Shown: positions 16,442 to 24,717 of the stretch, one piece after another
Position numbering within the stretch: the stretch's first letter is position 1
Layout of the letters: each line of letters starts with the position of its first letter
Source: Nitrospirales bacterium
GTDB lineage: Bacteria > Nitrospirota > Nitrospiria > Nitrospirales > UBA8639
Assembly: GCA_007570995.1 (NCBI GenBank)
Contig: RKSG01000075.1
Coordinates: 1 to 36,490, forward strand
Direction: 5' to 3'
DNA: 36,490 bases
The notes under the pieces: generated by a model
Told to the model about the DNA's origin: nothing
Database searches by the model: none
What the model saw: the letters and a program-made list of their open reading frames with translations, nothing else
Made by a program: the position numbers and the translations under genes

Positions 16442-16722
16442 GCACGGGTCGGTCTTCTGGCTTCCGGATCCTAACCTACTTCCCACGCCTTCCCATCACA
16501 ACGTTTCATGCCCCCCTGAATTCCTGCGTTCGCAGGAATGCATGCCCCTGGCGCCCCCCTGGATTCCCGCTCAACTCACTGCGGGAATGACGGAGGGGGG
16601 GCTTTTGACCAGGGGACGGATGGGGAGGCATAACCGAATGTGACAGTGACATATGCGGGGTTCGTGTCCGGTTACAGCGGCGGGACCGCGAAGGATTCGC
16701 ACCTTCTTCCCTGTACCCGTGC
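16442..16722 (-). ncRNA. Cobalamin riboswitch controlling btuFCD
   Basis: On the minus strand: P1 5' strand GCACGGGT (complement of 16715-16722), GGGAAG, GGTGCGAATCC (16693-16703), CCCGCCGCTGTAA (16672-16684), CACTG (16644-16648), GGGAAGG (16488-16494), GCCAGAAGACC (16451-16461) and the P1 3' strand ACCCGTGC (16442-16449), an eight-base perfect pair. All canonical elements are present and in order. The segment between CACTG and GGGAAGG is about 150 bases and contains two REP-like palindromes, making this aptamer much longer than usual. A terminator follows before btuF. Confidence 0.93.
16501..16612. repeat. Two REP-like palindromes inside a variable arm of the btuF riboswitch
   Basis: Copy one: ATTCCTGCG (16520-16528) and CGCAGGAAT (16531-16539). 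Copy two: ATTCCCGC (16563-16570) and GCGGGAAT (16581-16588), with CCCCCCTGG before and GACGGAGGGGGGG after it. The first begins with the ACGTTTCA flank seen in other copies. The second has the longer-loop form found in the array at 20942. Confidence 0.85.
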
Positions 16723-16746
16723 CTCTCATTGTTTCAACGAGGGAGG

Positions 16747-16776
16747 AATGTAGGGAAACCCGTCATCCGTTGTCAA
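16747..16776 (-). promoter_or_regulatory. Probable sigma-70 promoter of the btuFCD riboswitch transcript
   Basis: On the minus strand a perfect TTGACA (complement of 16771-16776) is followed after 18 bases by TACATT (complement of 16747-16752), four of six matches to the -10 consensus. Transcription would begin about 20 bases before the riboswitch P1. The remaining gap to the glycosyltransferase gene (16777-16919) shows nothing else. Confidence 0.6.
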
Positions 16777-16919
16777 GCCACGAACAGGCGCCCTGCAGAC
16801 GTTGCGGAAGTGTCCGGCGAAGACCTCGATGTGCAGGCGATGATTGCCCACCCCGGCTTTCCGCGGATGACGCAGACGGGCTGTGGTCGCCGACAGTTCG
16901 CTTGTCGCCTGCACCACCG

Positions 16920-18515
16920 TCACCGTCGTTTGTAGATCACGAACCCCGGGACGACGTCCCAGCGGGGAAACGCCGGGACTTCTTTCCATCGGACATAATC
17001 CATTGCCAGTTTAGCATCAAACCACTCCTGCACCGAGGGAGACATAAATTGCCACGCGCTGACGTCGGTGGCGAGGACGATATAATCATAATCATCTGTC
17101 ATGACCCGTTGGAACTCATCCTCGGGCAGATAGCCATGTTCAACCAGGCCCCAGAAGGTACCCCCCGGCCCCAGGGAGTACAGTGAGTCCGGATGAACCA
17201 CTTTCGATGGCGGCGGCTGGTTCAGATACCAGTAGATGAGATGGTGGGTAGGAGCGAAGACCGTGCCCCCACCGTCATCCTCGCGGATGAGATCCGCGAC
17301 GCGTTGCAACGGGGTTCGCCCGAGCGAATCCCACTGGCTCACAACATGGTTGACGCTTTCGCTCCCGTAACGTATCAGGCCAGTGATAAGTACCAGCACG
17401 GCCAGAACCACCCCGACCCACGCCGCTTTTCCCTTCCAGCACACGCGGAGTGTGAGTGTGCCGAAGCCGAGAGTCGTGAAGACCGCAACCAGGGGAAACA
17501 GTTGCAGCAGATAATGCATATGCGCCTGGCCAGACTGCAGGATAGACAACCCCAAGGCACCGAAGACCAGCACAAGCGGGCCACTGTCCTCCCACAGCCT
17601 GGCCTTTTTCCCGTTCACGACCCAGAGGCACAGCCCTCCGATGATGAACACGGTCATCAAGAAAGTATAGCGGGTGACGAAATCTTGAGACAGGAGCACA
17701 TCCACGAACTTCCAGAAGGCATGCATGACACCGAGCTGTCCGTAGGCATAGCTCCCTATCAGCGTCACATTGACAAACATGAACTCATCCAGAGCATCCG
17801 CACGCCAGTAGACCCAGACCACGAGCACCAGCGGCACCAGCCCTCCCGCGCCATAGACAACGGGTTCCCACAGAGACACCTCGGGGCGCCCCCGCCACCA
17901 GTACCAGAGGTAGTAGCCGCCCAGGGCCAGGGCCCCATAGGCCACATTCGTTCGCACGAGCGTGGCCGACGAGACAAGAACCCCGACGAGGAAGATCGCC
18001 CACAGGACGCCGCGCCTGGCGACGAGCAACCAGAGGGCAGGCATCAGCAGGGCAATGGCCACCGTTTCGGCCATCGTCGACTGGAAATCCGGAACACCGG
18101 TCAGTGTCATCAACGCCGCAATGGACAGGCCGGCGACCCACGATGTCGTGTGGCGTACGACGATGCCATAACTCGCCACGGCGGCCACCAGCAGGCAGAA
18201 GGTGCCAAAGTGGCGCACGACCGACAGCGACTCGCCAAACAGGGACATCACCCCCGCGAGTGCCAGGAACAGGACTGGCGGCTTGATGTCATACAGGTCG
18301 ACATAGGGAAGTTGCCCGTGCAGAAGACCGGATGCCATGAGGATGAAGGTGCTCTCGTCGTTATTGAGAACGCGGGGCATTAAATAAATAACGTCCCGGT
18401 CCAGATTGACCAGCTGCGTGCTCAGCAGGACGACGAGGAACACGAGCGTCCACACTTTGGCCGGGACATCTCGCGGTGTTTCGGATTCATGCTGTTTTTT
18501 GCGACGCCTCGTCAA
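16920..18515 (-). CDS. GT39/ArnT-like membrane glycosyltransferase
   Basis: A 531-residue polytopic protein with a basic N-terminus (TRRRKKQ), a first membrane helix at about residues 22-37 and roughly ten more hydrophobic segments. The first extracytoplasmic loop contains NNDESTF, the acidic motif characteristic of GT-C fold enzymes that use lipid-linked sugars, followed by LPYVDLYDIKPP. The C-terminal 130 residues are soluble and periplasmic. It likely transfers a sugar from a polyprenyl phosphate donor; acceptor and sugar are unknown. The start is TTG at 18515 with GGGAG eight bases upstream. A decayed insertion sequence lies about 80 bases upstream of the start, so its original promoter may be displaced. 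No other cell-surface glycan genes are adjacent. Confidence 0.82.
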   Translation of the reverse strand: MTRRRKKQHESETPRDVPAKVWTLVFLVVLLSTQLVNLDRDVIYLMPRVLNNDESTFILMASGLLHGQLPYVDLYDIKPPVLFLALAGVMSLFGESLSVVRHFGTFCLLVAAVASYGIVVRHTTSWVAGLSIAALMTLTGVPDFQSTMAETVAIALLMPALWLLVARRGVLWAIFLVGVLVSSATLVRTNVAYGALALGGYYLWYWWRGRPEVSLWEPVVYGAGGLVPLVLVVWVYWRADALDEFMFVNVTLIGSYAYGQLGVMHAFWKFVDVLLSQDFVTRYTFLMTVFIIGGLCLWVVNGKKARLWEDSGPLVLVFGALGLSILQSGQAHMHYLLQLFPLVAVFTTLGFGTLTLRVCWKGKAAWVGVVLAVLVLITGLIRYGSESVNHVVSQWDSLGRTPLQRVADLIREDDGGGTVFAPTHHLIYWYLNQPPPSKVVHPDSLYSLGPGGTFWGLVEHGYLPEDEFQRVMTDDYDYIVLATDVSAWQFMSPSVQEWFDAKLAMDYVRWKEVPAFPRWDVVPGFVIYKRR

Positions 18516-18593
18516 TGCCCCGCTCTCCCGATCTCGTCATCGGACCATCAGGCGATTTGCCATCCGGAACAGAACATACCCACATTGACCACT

Positions 18594-19336
18594 CTTTTTC
18601 AGGGAAGGGTCAAGATAATTGGGTTTTCCCTGCACGATTTGAGCAAGATTTGACAGATCTCGTTGTGTCGGTGATTGAACCTGAATTCACATTCTTTGAG
18701 GTGCAGGTAGAAGGTTTGCTGGTTCATGCCGCGGAACTTCGCCAAGCGGCTTTTCGCGAAGCCCCAGAAGCCCTCGATGCCGTATGATGGGCACGCCCCC
18801 GCGCACGAACTCATCGCGCCCATGATCGACTTTGAAAGTGCCGGCCGTACCCCACATCCACCAGGTGCCATCATAGCCGCGCCAGCCGTCCGAGTACCGC
18901 ACACTGTCCATGCTCACCCACCTGCGGATAATGGCTTGCAGCGTGGCTTTCTGACAGTCCGGCACGATTTCGGTATACATTTGGTCATGGCGTTTGAAAA
19001 GGCCGAAGACGGCGGTTTTGCCGAAGGCGCCGCGCCCGCGCTTGCCCCGCCCGCGGTGCGCCGAAGGAGGATTCATCCACTTCAATTTCTCCGCCCATCG
19101 GCTGGATCTGATCGCCGTGCCAAGCCACGCACCGGCGCAACGCAGTCAGATGGCGGTTGATGGACACACGACCGAGTCCGGTCAAGGCGGCAGTTCAAGC
19201 CGAGCGCGAACAGCCCGCACAATGTGGCGAAATTTCGCCTCTGAGACTCGAGAATAGAAAATATACCGATTTGACATTTATAATCAACAGGTCACGCACA
19301 TTTTACCTCGATTACGTTACCATGACCCTGACAAAG
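18594..19336 (-). mobile_element. Degenerate IS1595-family (IS1016-like) insertion sequence
   Basis: About 740 bases bounded by imperfect inverted ends: CTTTTTCAGGG at 18594-18604 and the reverse complement CTTTGTCAGGG at 19326-19336 (one mismatch in eleven). The enclosed transposase reading is broken by frameshifts. The ends are my estimate; I could not identify a convincing target-site duplication. Confidence 0.7.
18599..19277 (-). pseudogene. IS1595/IS1016-like transposase, frameshifted
   Basis: Translation must change frame three times to recover one transposase. The pieces in order are MSNRYIFYSRVSEAKFRHIV, then LTGLGRVSINRHLTALRR and GGEIEVDESSFG, then KTAVFGLFKRHDQMYTEIV with SVRYSDGWRGYDG and VDHGRDEFVRGG, and finally IEGFWGFAKSRLAKFRGMNQ with LKECEFRFNHR. 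These match the IS1016 group: a DDE-type enzyme with the aspartates in VDES and YSDG and the C-terminal GIEGFWG element. The ATG is at 19277 and the stop codon lies in the left inverted end. With multiple frameshifts the copy should be immobile on its own. Confidence 0.88.
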
Positions 19337-19395
19337 CCCCAGGAAAAATAACGCCGGACAGGAGGGCACGTCCACGGCACCACAGGTTCCCACGT

Positions 19396-20907
19396 CTATC
19401 CAGCAACGGACAGGCGCAACGCTTCAAGGATGGTCTTCATGTCAACGTGCTGCTCGACGTGATCAGCCCAGCGATCAATCGCAGACGCGAGCCGCCGGGT
19501 CACCTGTTCGGAATCGGACACAGGGCGCGGTGCCAGACCTTTTCGCGCACGTGCCCGGTTAATCCAGGCGCGACGGAAAGACGGCGCATCAAAGACGCCG
19601 TGGAGATACGTACCCCACACCAGACCATCAGCGGACATCGCTCCGTCCTCCCGCACGCCCGTCTCTTCAACAATTCGGAAACAGGGAACGCCCCGACGAC
19701 GATGCGTCACCCCCATGTGTATTTCATAGCCATGCACCATTGCGGACTCAGACAGGCCGGGCAGCAGTGGTTGCGCCATCACCTGCGCGGTCTGTTTCAC
19801 GGGATGCAGTTCGGTCCGCACGGGCAACAGACACAGCCCTTCAGCCTCTCCGCCGCCTTCGACCTGATGCGGATCGGCAATCCATTCCCCCAGCATCTGC
19901 AATCCTCCGCATAACCCCACCACCTCCAGGTGATGCGCCCCCGGCAACGTCAGGATTTCGGCAAACCCGTTTTCCCGCACGTAACGAAGATCCTGCATCA
20001 CGTGTTTGCTGCCCGGCAGGATGATGACATCTGCATCGGCCAGGGCCCGTGCTCGCCCAACATACCGCACCACCACGTCAGGCTCTGCGGCCAGGGCGTT
20101 CAAGTCGGTAAAGTTGCTCATGCGAGGCAGCAGCACGACAGCCACGTTCACCGTCTCACGGGAAAACGGCGTTTCGGATTCCGATTCAATCACCACACTG
20201 TCTTCCTGATCGATCCACACTTCACGCATGAACGGCACGACACCAAGCACGGGAAGCCCTGTCCGCTCCTCCAGGATGGCAACGCCATCGTCAAAGAGAC
20301 GCTGATCACCTCGGAATTTGTTGACCACCACACCCAGCACACGCGCACGTTCCGGCGGCGCCAGTAAATCCAGCGTGCCGATGACCTGAGCAAAGACGCC
20401 TCCACGGTCAATATCGGCCACGAGAATCACCCTGGCATCAGCCATATGCACCACTGGCCAGTTGACCAGATCCCGGTCCCGCAGATTCAACTCGGCCGCA
20501 CTGCCGGCGCCTTCAATCAGCATCACCTCACAGTCGGCCGCCAGACGCGCATAGCTGTCGCGCACCACGCCGAACAGCTCCGCCTGGTCATCAAAATACG
20601 CGCCGGCATCCCGCGTCCCCCAGACGACACCCTGCACCACGACCTGCGATCGCTGTTCGCCTTCCGGCTTCAGGAGAATCGGGTTCATGTCCACATGCGG
20701 GCGCACACCGCAGGCCTGGGCCTGGACGACCTGTGCCCGCCCCATTTCACCACCCTCGACGGTCACAAACGAGTTCAGCGACATGTTCTGCGCCTTGAAC
20801 GGCGCCACACGCACGCCCCTTCTTAAAAGCAGGCGGCCAAGGCCGGCCGTCACGAGACTTTTGCCGACATCAGACGCCGTTCCAAGAACAGCCAGTGCTT
20901 CAGCCAT
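19396..20907 (-). CDS. cobQ: Cobyric acid synthase
   Basis: A 503-residue glutamine-dependent amidotransferase that amidates adenosyl-cobyrinic acid a,c-diamide at four positions to give cobyric acid. The N-terminal half is a dethiobiotin-synthetase-like ATPase (GTASDVGKS P-loop, then APFKAQNMSLNS). The C-terminal half is a class I-like glutaminase domain with the nucleophile in GLCGGLQMLGEW and a histidine in YLHGVFD. The ATG at 20907 is chosen because the family begins there (MAEALAVLGTASDVG); the longer frame would translate a REP repeat. No riboswitch is visible directly upstream, unlike the uptake genes. Its presence implies that at least late corrin synthesis or salvage occurs. Confidence 0.95.
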   Translation of the reverse strand: MAEALAVLGTASDVGKSLVTAGLGRLLLRRGVRVAPFKAQNMSLNSFVTVEGGEMGRAQVVQAQACGVRPHVDMNPILLKPEGEQRSQVVVQGVVWGTRDAGAYFDDQAELFGVVRDSYARLAADCEVMLIEGAGSAAELNLRDRDLVNWPVVHMADARVILVADIDRGGVFAQVIGTLDLLAPPERARVLGVVVNKFRGDQRLFDDGVAILEERTGLPVLGVVPFMREVWIDQEDSVVIESESETPFSRETVNVAVVLLPRMSNFTDLNALAAEPDVVVRYVGRARALADADVIILPGSKHVMQDLRYVRENGFAEILTLPGAHHLEVVGLCGGLQMLGEWIADPHQVEGGGEAEGLCLLPVRTELHPVKQTAQVMAQPLLPGLSESAMVHGYEIHMGVTHRRRGVPCFRIVEETGVREDGAMSADGLVWGTYLHGVFDAPSFRRAWINRARARKGLAPRPVSDSEQVTRRLASAIDRWADHVEQHVDMKTILEALRLSVAG

Positions 20908-20941
20908 GACCAGTGAACAGGTAAACGTACCGATACATGTA

Positions 20942-21380
20942 TGCCCCTGGCGCCCCCCTGGATTCCCGCTCAACACACTGCGGGAATGACGGAGGAGGCT
21001 TGCCCAAGGAGAACAGTCAGAATGGTACCTCCATTATGCATGCCCCTGCCCCCCCCCTGGATTCCCGCTCAACACACTGCGGGAATGACGGAGGAGGCTT
21101 GCCGGGAATGACGGAGGGGGCTTGCCCAAGGGGAACAGTCAGAATGGTACCTCCATTATGCATGCCCCTGCTGCCCCCCCTGGATTCCCGCTCAACACAC
21201 TGCGGGAATGACGGAGGAGGCTTGCCGGGAATGACGGAGGGGGCTTGACCAAGGGGAACAGTCAGAATGGCACCTCCATTATGCATGCCCCTGCCCCCCC
21301 CTGGATTCCCGCTCAACACACTGCGGGAATGACGGAGGAGGCTTGCCCAAGGAGAACAGTCAGAATGGCACATCCATTGT
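20942..21380. repeat. Four-unit tandem array: REP-like palindrome plus copies of the esterase 3' end
   Basis: Units begin with TGCCCCTG at 20942, 21041, 21163 and 21286, giving lengths of 99, 122, 123 and about 95 bases. Each holds ATTCCCGC and GCGGGAAT around a ten-base loop, GACGGAGGAGGCTT, and a tail that, on the minus strand, reads ATGGAGGTRCCATTCTGA. The two middle units carry an extra 23-24-base duplication of GGGAATGACGGAGG-like sequence. The tail of the fourth unit is the real last codons and stop of the esterase gene. The array fills the whole gap between cobQ and that gene. Confidence 0.9.
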
Positions 21381-22763
21381 CAGTCGGGCGGGAAAGAGTC
21401 GGTCCGCATTCCCGCGCCGCCGCGCCTCGCGCAACAGCACCTCCACGTGCGGGGACACCTGGCCATCAAACGTCGTGCGGCCATTGGTCACCACGGTCAC
21501 GGGCTGCGAAAAATCCACCAGCGCTTCATTCAACAGCAATGTATAACGACGGACACGTGTGACCTGCACGTCAATGTGATTGGGACGCGTGATCGTGGCG
21601 TCCAGCGAGGCATAGACTCTGTTGTGTATCAACGCATCCACATGATCCACCATCCGTTCCGAAAACATGGCAATCCGGTCGGTGGCATCAATGCGCACCC
21701 AGCCGAAATCCTCCAGATGACTCGCGTCCCGCACCACGGTCACTCGTCGCGGATAGGGATGACGTCGCTGCTTCCCCAGCCACTCCAGCAGGGCCGGCAG
21801 CTCCTGTCGAGGGAAAAAATGCCCGCCGGCATGGGGATGCGACCTGTCATGTTCACGATACGTGTGAGCAATGCCCAGTCGCGTCAACTCGCTGGTAATG
21901 GCCCGGCTCAGCTGGACGGGCATGATGGCATCCCGGCTCCCGTGAATCACATACACCGGCGTCTGCCGAAGATTGGCCAGAAACGGGAATAACACGTCGT
22001 CAATGCCGCCGGCCATGGGCGCCACCGCGGCAAACAGGGGCGCATGATGCATGCCGATGATCCACGCGCCGACGCCGCCATTGGACATGCCGGTCAGATA
22101 GATCCGGTCGGGATCAATGCGATAGGTGGCGCGCACATCGTTGATGGTCGCCAGCACCAGTTCTTCGGCGATCCGGGTCCACCATGCCCCCATCGTGAAC
22201 GTGGGACAGGCCAGGATAACGTCGTCGCCCAACCGCGAGGCCCACCGCTCCAGATAGGCATCACCCGTAAACCCGGCACCGTGCAGACAGACCACCAGCG
22301 GCAGCGCCACGTCGGCGTCATGGGCACGCGGCACAAACAACCCGTACGACAAGGTTTTCCCGCGAACCTGCACCGGCTGACCAGGCAGCATGCCCACCGC
22401 AGCGGGGCCATAGGGCCGGTACGATCGGAGCAGGTGACTGACGCGAGCCAGGCTCGTATCGGTATGCGCCAGAATCGCCCGTAGCCATGGTTCCGCCTGC
22501 ACACGATCCGTCGTCGCAAGATAGCGCTCGACGAGTGTGACCAGGGGCAGGTCGGACATCCGGTCGGACCCGGTCGCCGCACCGGACGTCGTGGTCTGTG
22601 CCCATGCACCGGAACAGGCCGTCATGCTCCAGCCCACCACAAGCCCGACAAGCCAGAGACGCATCGCCAGACGACTCACCGGCAGCCATATCCTGTGAGG
22701 GGAGAAGCACATGCGGGGACAGGCCCGACGGGACAAACGGGTGCGGAGGACCCGCACGCTCAT
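21360..22763 (-). CDS. Secreted alpha/beta-hydrolase esterase (polyhydroxybutyrate-depolymerase / feruloyl-esterase-like)
   Basis: A 467-residue protein with a hydrophobic export segment at residues 35-50 (MRLWLVGLVVGWSMTAC). The cysteine there may mark a lipoprotein site, or cleavage may follow AWA at about 55. The hydrolase core shows CLHGAGF (oxyanion loop, about 160-164), the nucleophile elbow GMSNGG with Ser227, Asp278 in HGSRDAIMP and a histidine around 309-315 (HPHAGGHF). It would hydrolyse ester bonds in the periplasm or outside the cell; the substrate is unknown. A 120-residue C-terminal part follows the core. The start overlaps the stop of the upstream DNA ligase gene (ATGA at 22760-22763). 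An internal ATG at 22664 is possible. Its last codons are duplicated three times downstream. Confidence 0.8.
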   Translation of the reverse strand: MSVRVLRTRLSRRACPRMCFSPHRIWLPVSRLAMRLWLVGLVVGWSMTACSGAWAQTTTSGAATGSDRMSDLPLVTLVERYLATTDRVQAEPWLRAILAHTDTSLARVSHLLRSYRPYGPAAVGMLPGQPVQVRGKTLSYGLFVPRAHDADVALPLVVCLHGAGFTGDAYLERWASRLGDDVILACPTFTMGAWWTRIAEELVLATINDVRATYRIDPDRIYLTGMSNGGVGAWIIGMHHAPLFAAVAPMAGGIDDVLFPFLANLRQTPVYVIHGSRDAIMPVQLSRAITSELTRLGIAHTYREHDRSHPHAGGHFFPRQELPALLEWLGKQRRHPYPRRVTVVRDASHLEDFGWVRIDATDRIAMFSERMVDHVDALIHNRVYASLDATITRPNHIDVQVTRVRRYTLLLNEALVDFSQPVTVVTNGRTTFDGQVSPHVEVLLREARRRGNADRLFPARLTMDVPF

Positions 22764-23716
22764 CGTGTCTCCGTCACGACATCTTCCGGCACGTCACGGC
22801 GCAGACGCAGGAACACCGGGAAACGAGGAAGGCCGTCTCCGGTCAGGCCTTGGTATTTGTAGGTGATGGTCGCCCCGACAGGCGGCGGGTGGCGGCGCTG
22901 GGCATCGGACAGGCCGCTCCCGACATTGAACACCGTGCCGTCACTGGCGCGCACGCGCAGCGAGCCAAGCAAGCCCGTGTATTTGCCCTTGCCGGGATTG
23001 TGGCCCACGACCACGGCGTCGGCATCGGTGAAGCGTTTGTATTTGAGTAAATCGTCGCTTCTGCCGCCGTGGTGACGTGACACGACCCGCCGCAGGATCA
23101 GGCCTTCCCCGCCGCCAGCGGTGATGTCGGCAAAGCGTTGTTCCAGTGCCGCATGCGATTCAATCGGCTCGTGTGGCGCCACGCGCCAGTAGCGGCCGGG
23201 GTGTTCCGCCGCCAGCGCAATCAGCGCGGCGTACCGTTCGCGAAAGACCCCGCCATGTTCGGGCAAATCAAACACCATGTATCGAATATCCCGCCATCCT
23301 TCGTGCGGGCGACTGCGGCGGACGACGGAGGTAGTATCTTCAAAGCGCCCGCGCCCCAGCCATAATTCACCATCCAGTACGGCGGCGGGCAATGCGTCAA
23401 CGAACCAGGCCGGCGCGGCGAACGGTTTGCCTCCGCGCGAGATCAGACGCCGACCGTCCCACAGGGCACGCACGCCATCGTATTTTTCACTCATCCAGTA
23501 CTCGGCAAGATTGACCGTCTCATCGCCGGGCCGATACACATGGGCCAGCGCAAAATCAGGCGGTGCGTCTTCATGCGTACCGGCACCGAGGCCGGCCCCG
23601 GCCATGGTACACAGGGCAACAAGCACCAGGACGGCAAGACGAAGCGTACCCGTGTCGTTCAGGCGGGTGGGACGCGGCACGGCGTCAGACGGAATGGGGA
23701 TGGACGGTTGTCGCAT
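22760..23716 (-). CDS. Secreted minimal ATP-dependent DNA ligase (LigE-like)
   Basis: A 318-residue protein. Residues 25-45 (LRLAVLVLVALCTMAGAGLGA) form an export signal. The ligase core follows: motif I SEKYDGVR with the adenylated Lys78, motif III LDGELWLG (Glu117), motif IV EGLILRR (about 204) and motif V LLKYK (Lys225/227), then a short OB-fold tail. Such minimal ligases with signal peptides (LigE and relatives) act in the periplasm of several Proteobacteria and have been linked to DNA uptake or extracellular DNA. No competence gene is in the window. The gene overlaps BtuF2 by about 30 bases upstream and the esterase by four bases downstream, forming a compact operon. Confidence 0.88.
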   Translation of the reverse strand: MRQPSIPIPSDAVPRPTRLNDTGTLRLAVLVLVALCTMAGAGLGAGTHEDAPPDFALAHVYRPGDETVNLAEYWMSEKYDGVRALWDGRRLISRGGKPFAAPAWFVDALPAAVLDGELWLGRGRFEDTTSVVRRSRPHEGWRDIRYMVFDLPEHGGVFRERYAALIALAAEHPGRYWRVAPHEPIESHAALEQRFADITAGGGEGLILRRVVSRHHGGRSDDLLKYKRFTDADAVVVGHNPGKGKYTGLLGSLRVRASDGTVFNVGSGLSDAQRRHPPPVGATITYKYQGLTGDGLPRFPVFLRLRRDVPEDVVTETR

Positions 23717-24626
23717 CGGTCAGGCAACGCACAGGTGGCACTCCGGCAGGCAGAGGATGCGTGTCAGGGTGCAACGCATGCGCCATCATCTCCAGACTCT
23801 CCACCAGACGCGGCCCTGGTCGGCTGAAATAATGCGATCCGTTGGCGACATAGACTCTGCCAGAGCGAACAGCGGGCAGATCCCGCCATTCAGGGACAGC
23901 GGGAAGCCTCTGCACGTCCCGCATTGTGCGATCCAGATCGAAACCGCAGCACGCGATCACGACCACCTCCGGCTGCCAGGCGGCGACTTCGTTCCAGTGC
24001 ACAGTCCGACTGGGCTGGCCTTCTTGGCCAAGCCCCTCAATGCCGCCTGCCAGCCGCACCAGTTCCGGGCTCCAGTGCCCGCAGGAAAAGGGAGGATCCA
24101 ACCACTCCATCAGCGTGACACGTGGACGGTGTGGCAGGACGGAGGAACGGGCAACGACCGCCTCGACGCGCTCCGTCAGCCGTGCCACGCACTCGTGACC
24201 AACGTGCTGCACGCCAGCGGCCTCCGCCACCTGGTGTATCGTGTCAAAGACCTGCGAAAGGGTTTGCGGCTCCAAGCTGACCACCGTGGGACGACAGGAG
24301 AGCGAGCAGACCGCGTCCTGCACCTCGGCTTCTGCCACTGCGCACACTTCACACAGGGCTTGCGTCACGATCAGGTCCGGACGCAATGACTCCAGTGTCG
24401 GGATGTCAAGCCTGTACAACGCCCGCGTCGTCTGCAGTTGCTTCCGGACAAGATCGTCTATTTCGGCACTCGAGGCATCAGAGGGAATGAGCGTGCGGGT
24501 GACGTTCGGCAGGTCTTTGACGAATGATGGAAAATCACACTCGTGCGTCACCCCGACCAACTGTTTGCCTAAGCCCAACTCACAAATGATTTCCGTCGCA
24601 CTCGGGAGCAAGGAGACAATGCGCAT
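23685..24626 (-). CDS. Signal-less BtuF-like cobalamin-binding protein
   Basis: A 313-residue member of the BtuF/FecB class-III binding-protein family, beginning directly with the mature fold (MRIVSLLPSATEIICELGLG) and lacking any signal peptide. It has the cysteine pair of this subgroup, QALCEVCAV, plus SRPGPRLVESLEMMAHAL near the end. The ATG at 24626 fits the family; an upstream codon at 24656 adds ten residues. Cytoplasmic BtuF-like proteins occur in various bacteria and in plants, and their role is not settled; corrinoid binding is inferred from the family. It shares the operon with the secreted ligase and esterase, which have no obvious link to cobalamin. Confidence 0.85.
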   Translation of the reverse strand: MRIVSLLPSATEIICELGLGKQLVGVTHECDFPSFVKDLPNVTRTLIPSDASSAEIDDLVRKQLQTTRALYRLDIPTLESLRPDLIVTQALCEVCAVAEAEVQDAVCSLSCRPTVVSLEPQTLSQVFDTIHQVAEAAGVQHVGHECVARLTERVEAVVARSSVLPHRPRVTLMEWLDPPFSCGHWSPELVRLAGGIEGLGQEGQPSRTVHWNEVAAWQPEVVVIACCGFDLDRTMRDVQRLPAVPEWRDLPAVRSGRVYVANGSHYFSRPGPRLVESLEMMAHALHPDTHPLPAGVPPVRCLTDATTVHPHSV

Positions 24627-24688
24627 GGGTGTCGGTTCCTGTGTGGAGCGGGGCATTATGACGCCACGGCTTTTTAATCCCGTTGGGC

Positions 24689-24717
24689 ATTATATTCGCA
24701 CTTTTTTTGCATAGACA
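24689..24717 (-). promoter_or_regulatory. Possible promoter for the btuF2-ligase-esterase operon
   Basis: A perfect TATAAT on the minus strand (complement of 24689-24694) overlaps the stop codon of the upstream hypothetical gene and lies about 60 bases before the BtuF-like start. The -35 position, 17 bases upstream, reads TGTCTA and is poor, so support is limited to the -10. Confidence 0.35.

Noticed and set aside
20908-20976. N-terminal extension of CobQ
   Set aside because: The added residues are a translated REP copy; the family N-terminus begins at the ATG at 20907.
20942-21380. Possible CRISPR array because of regular repeats
   Set aside because: The units are nearly identical throughout with no unique spacers, the core is a palindrome with long C and G runs, and no cas gene is present.
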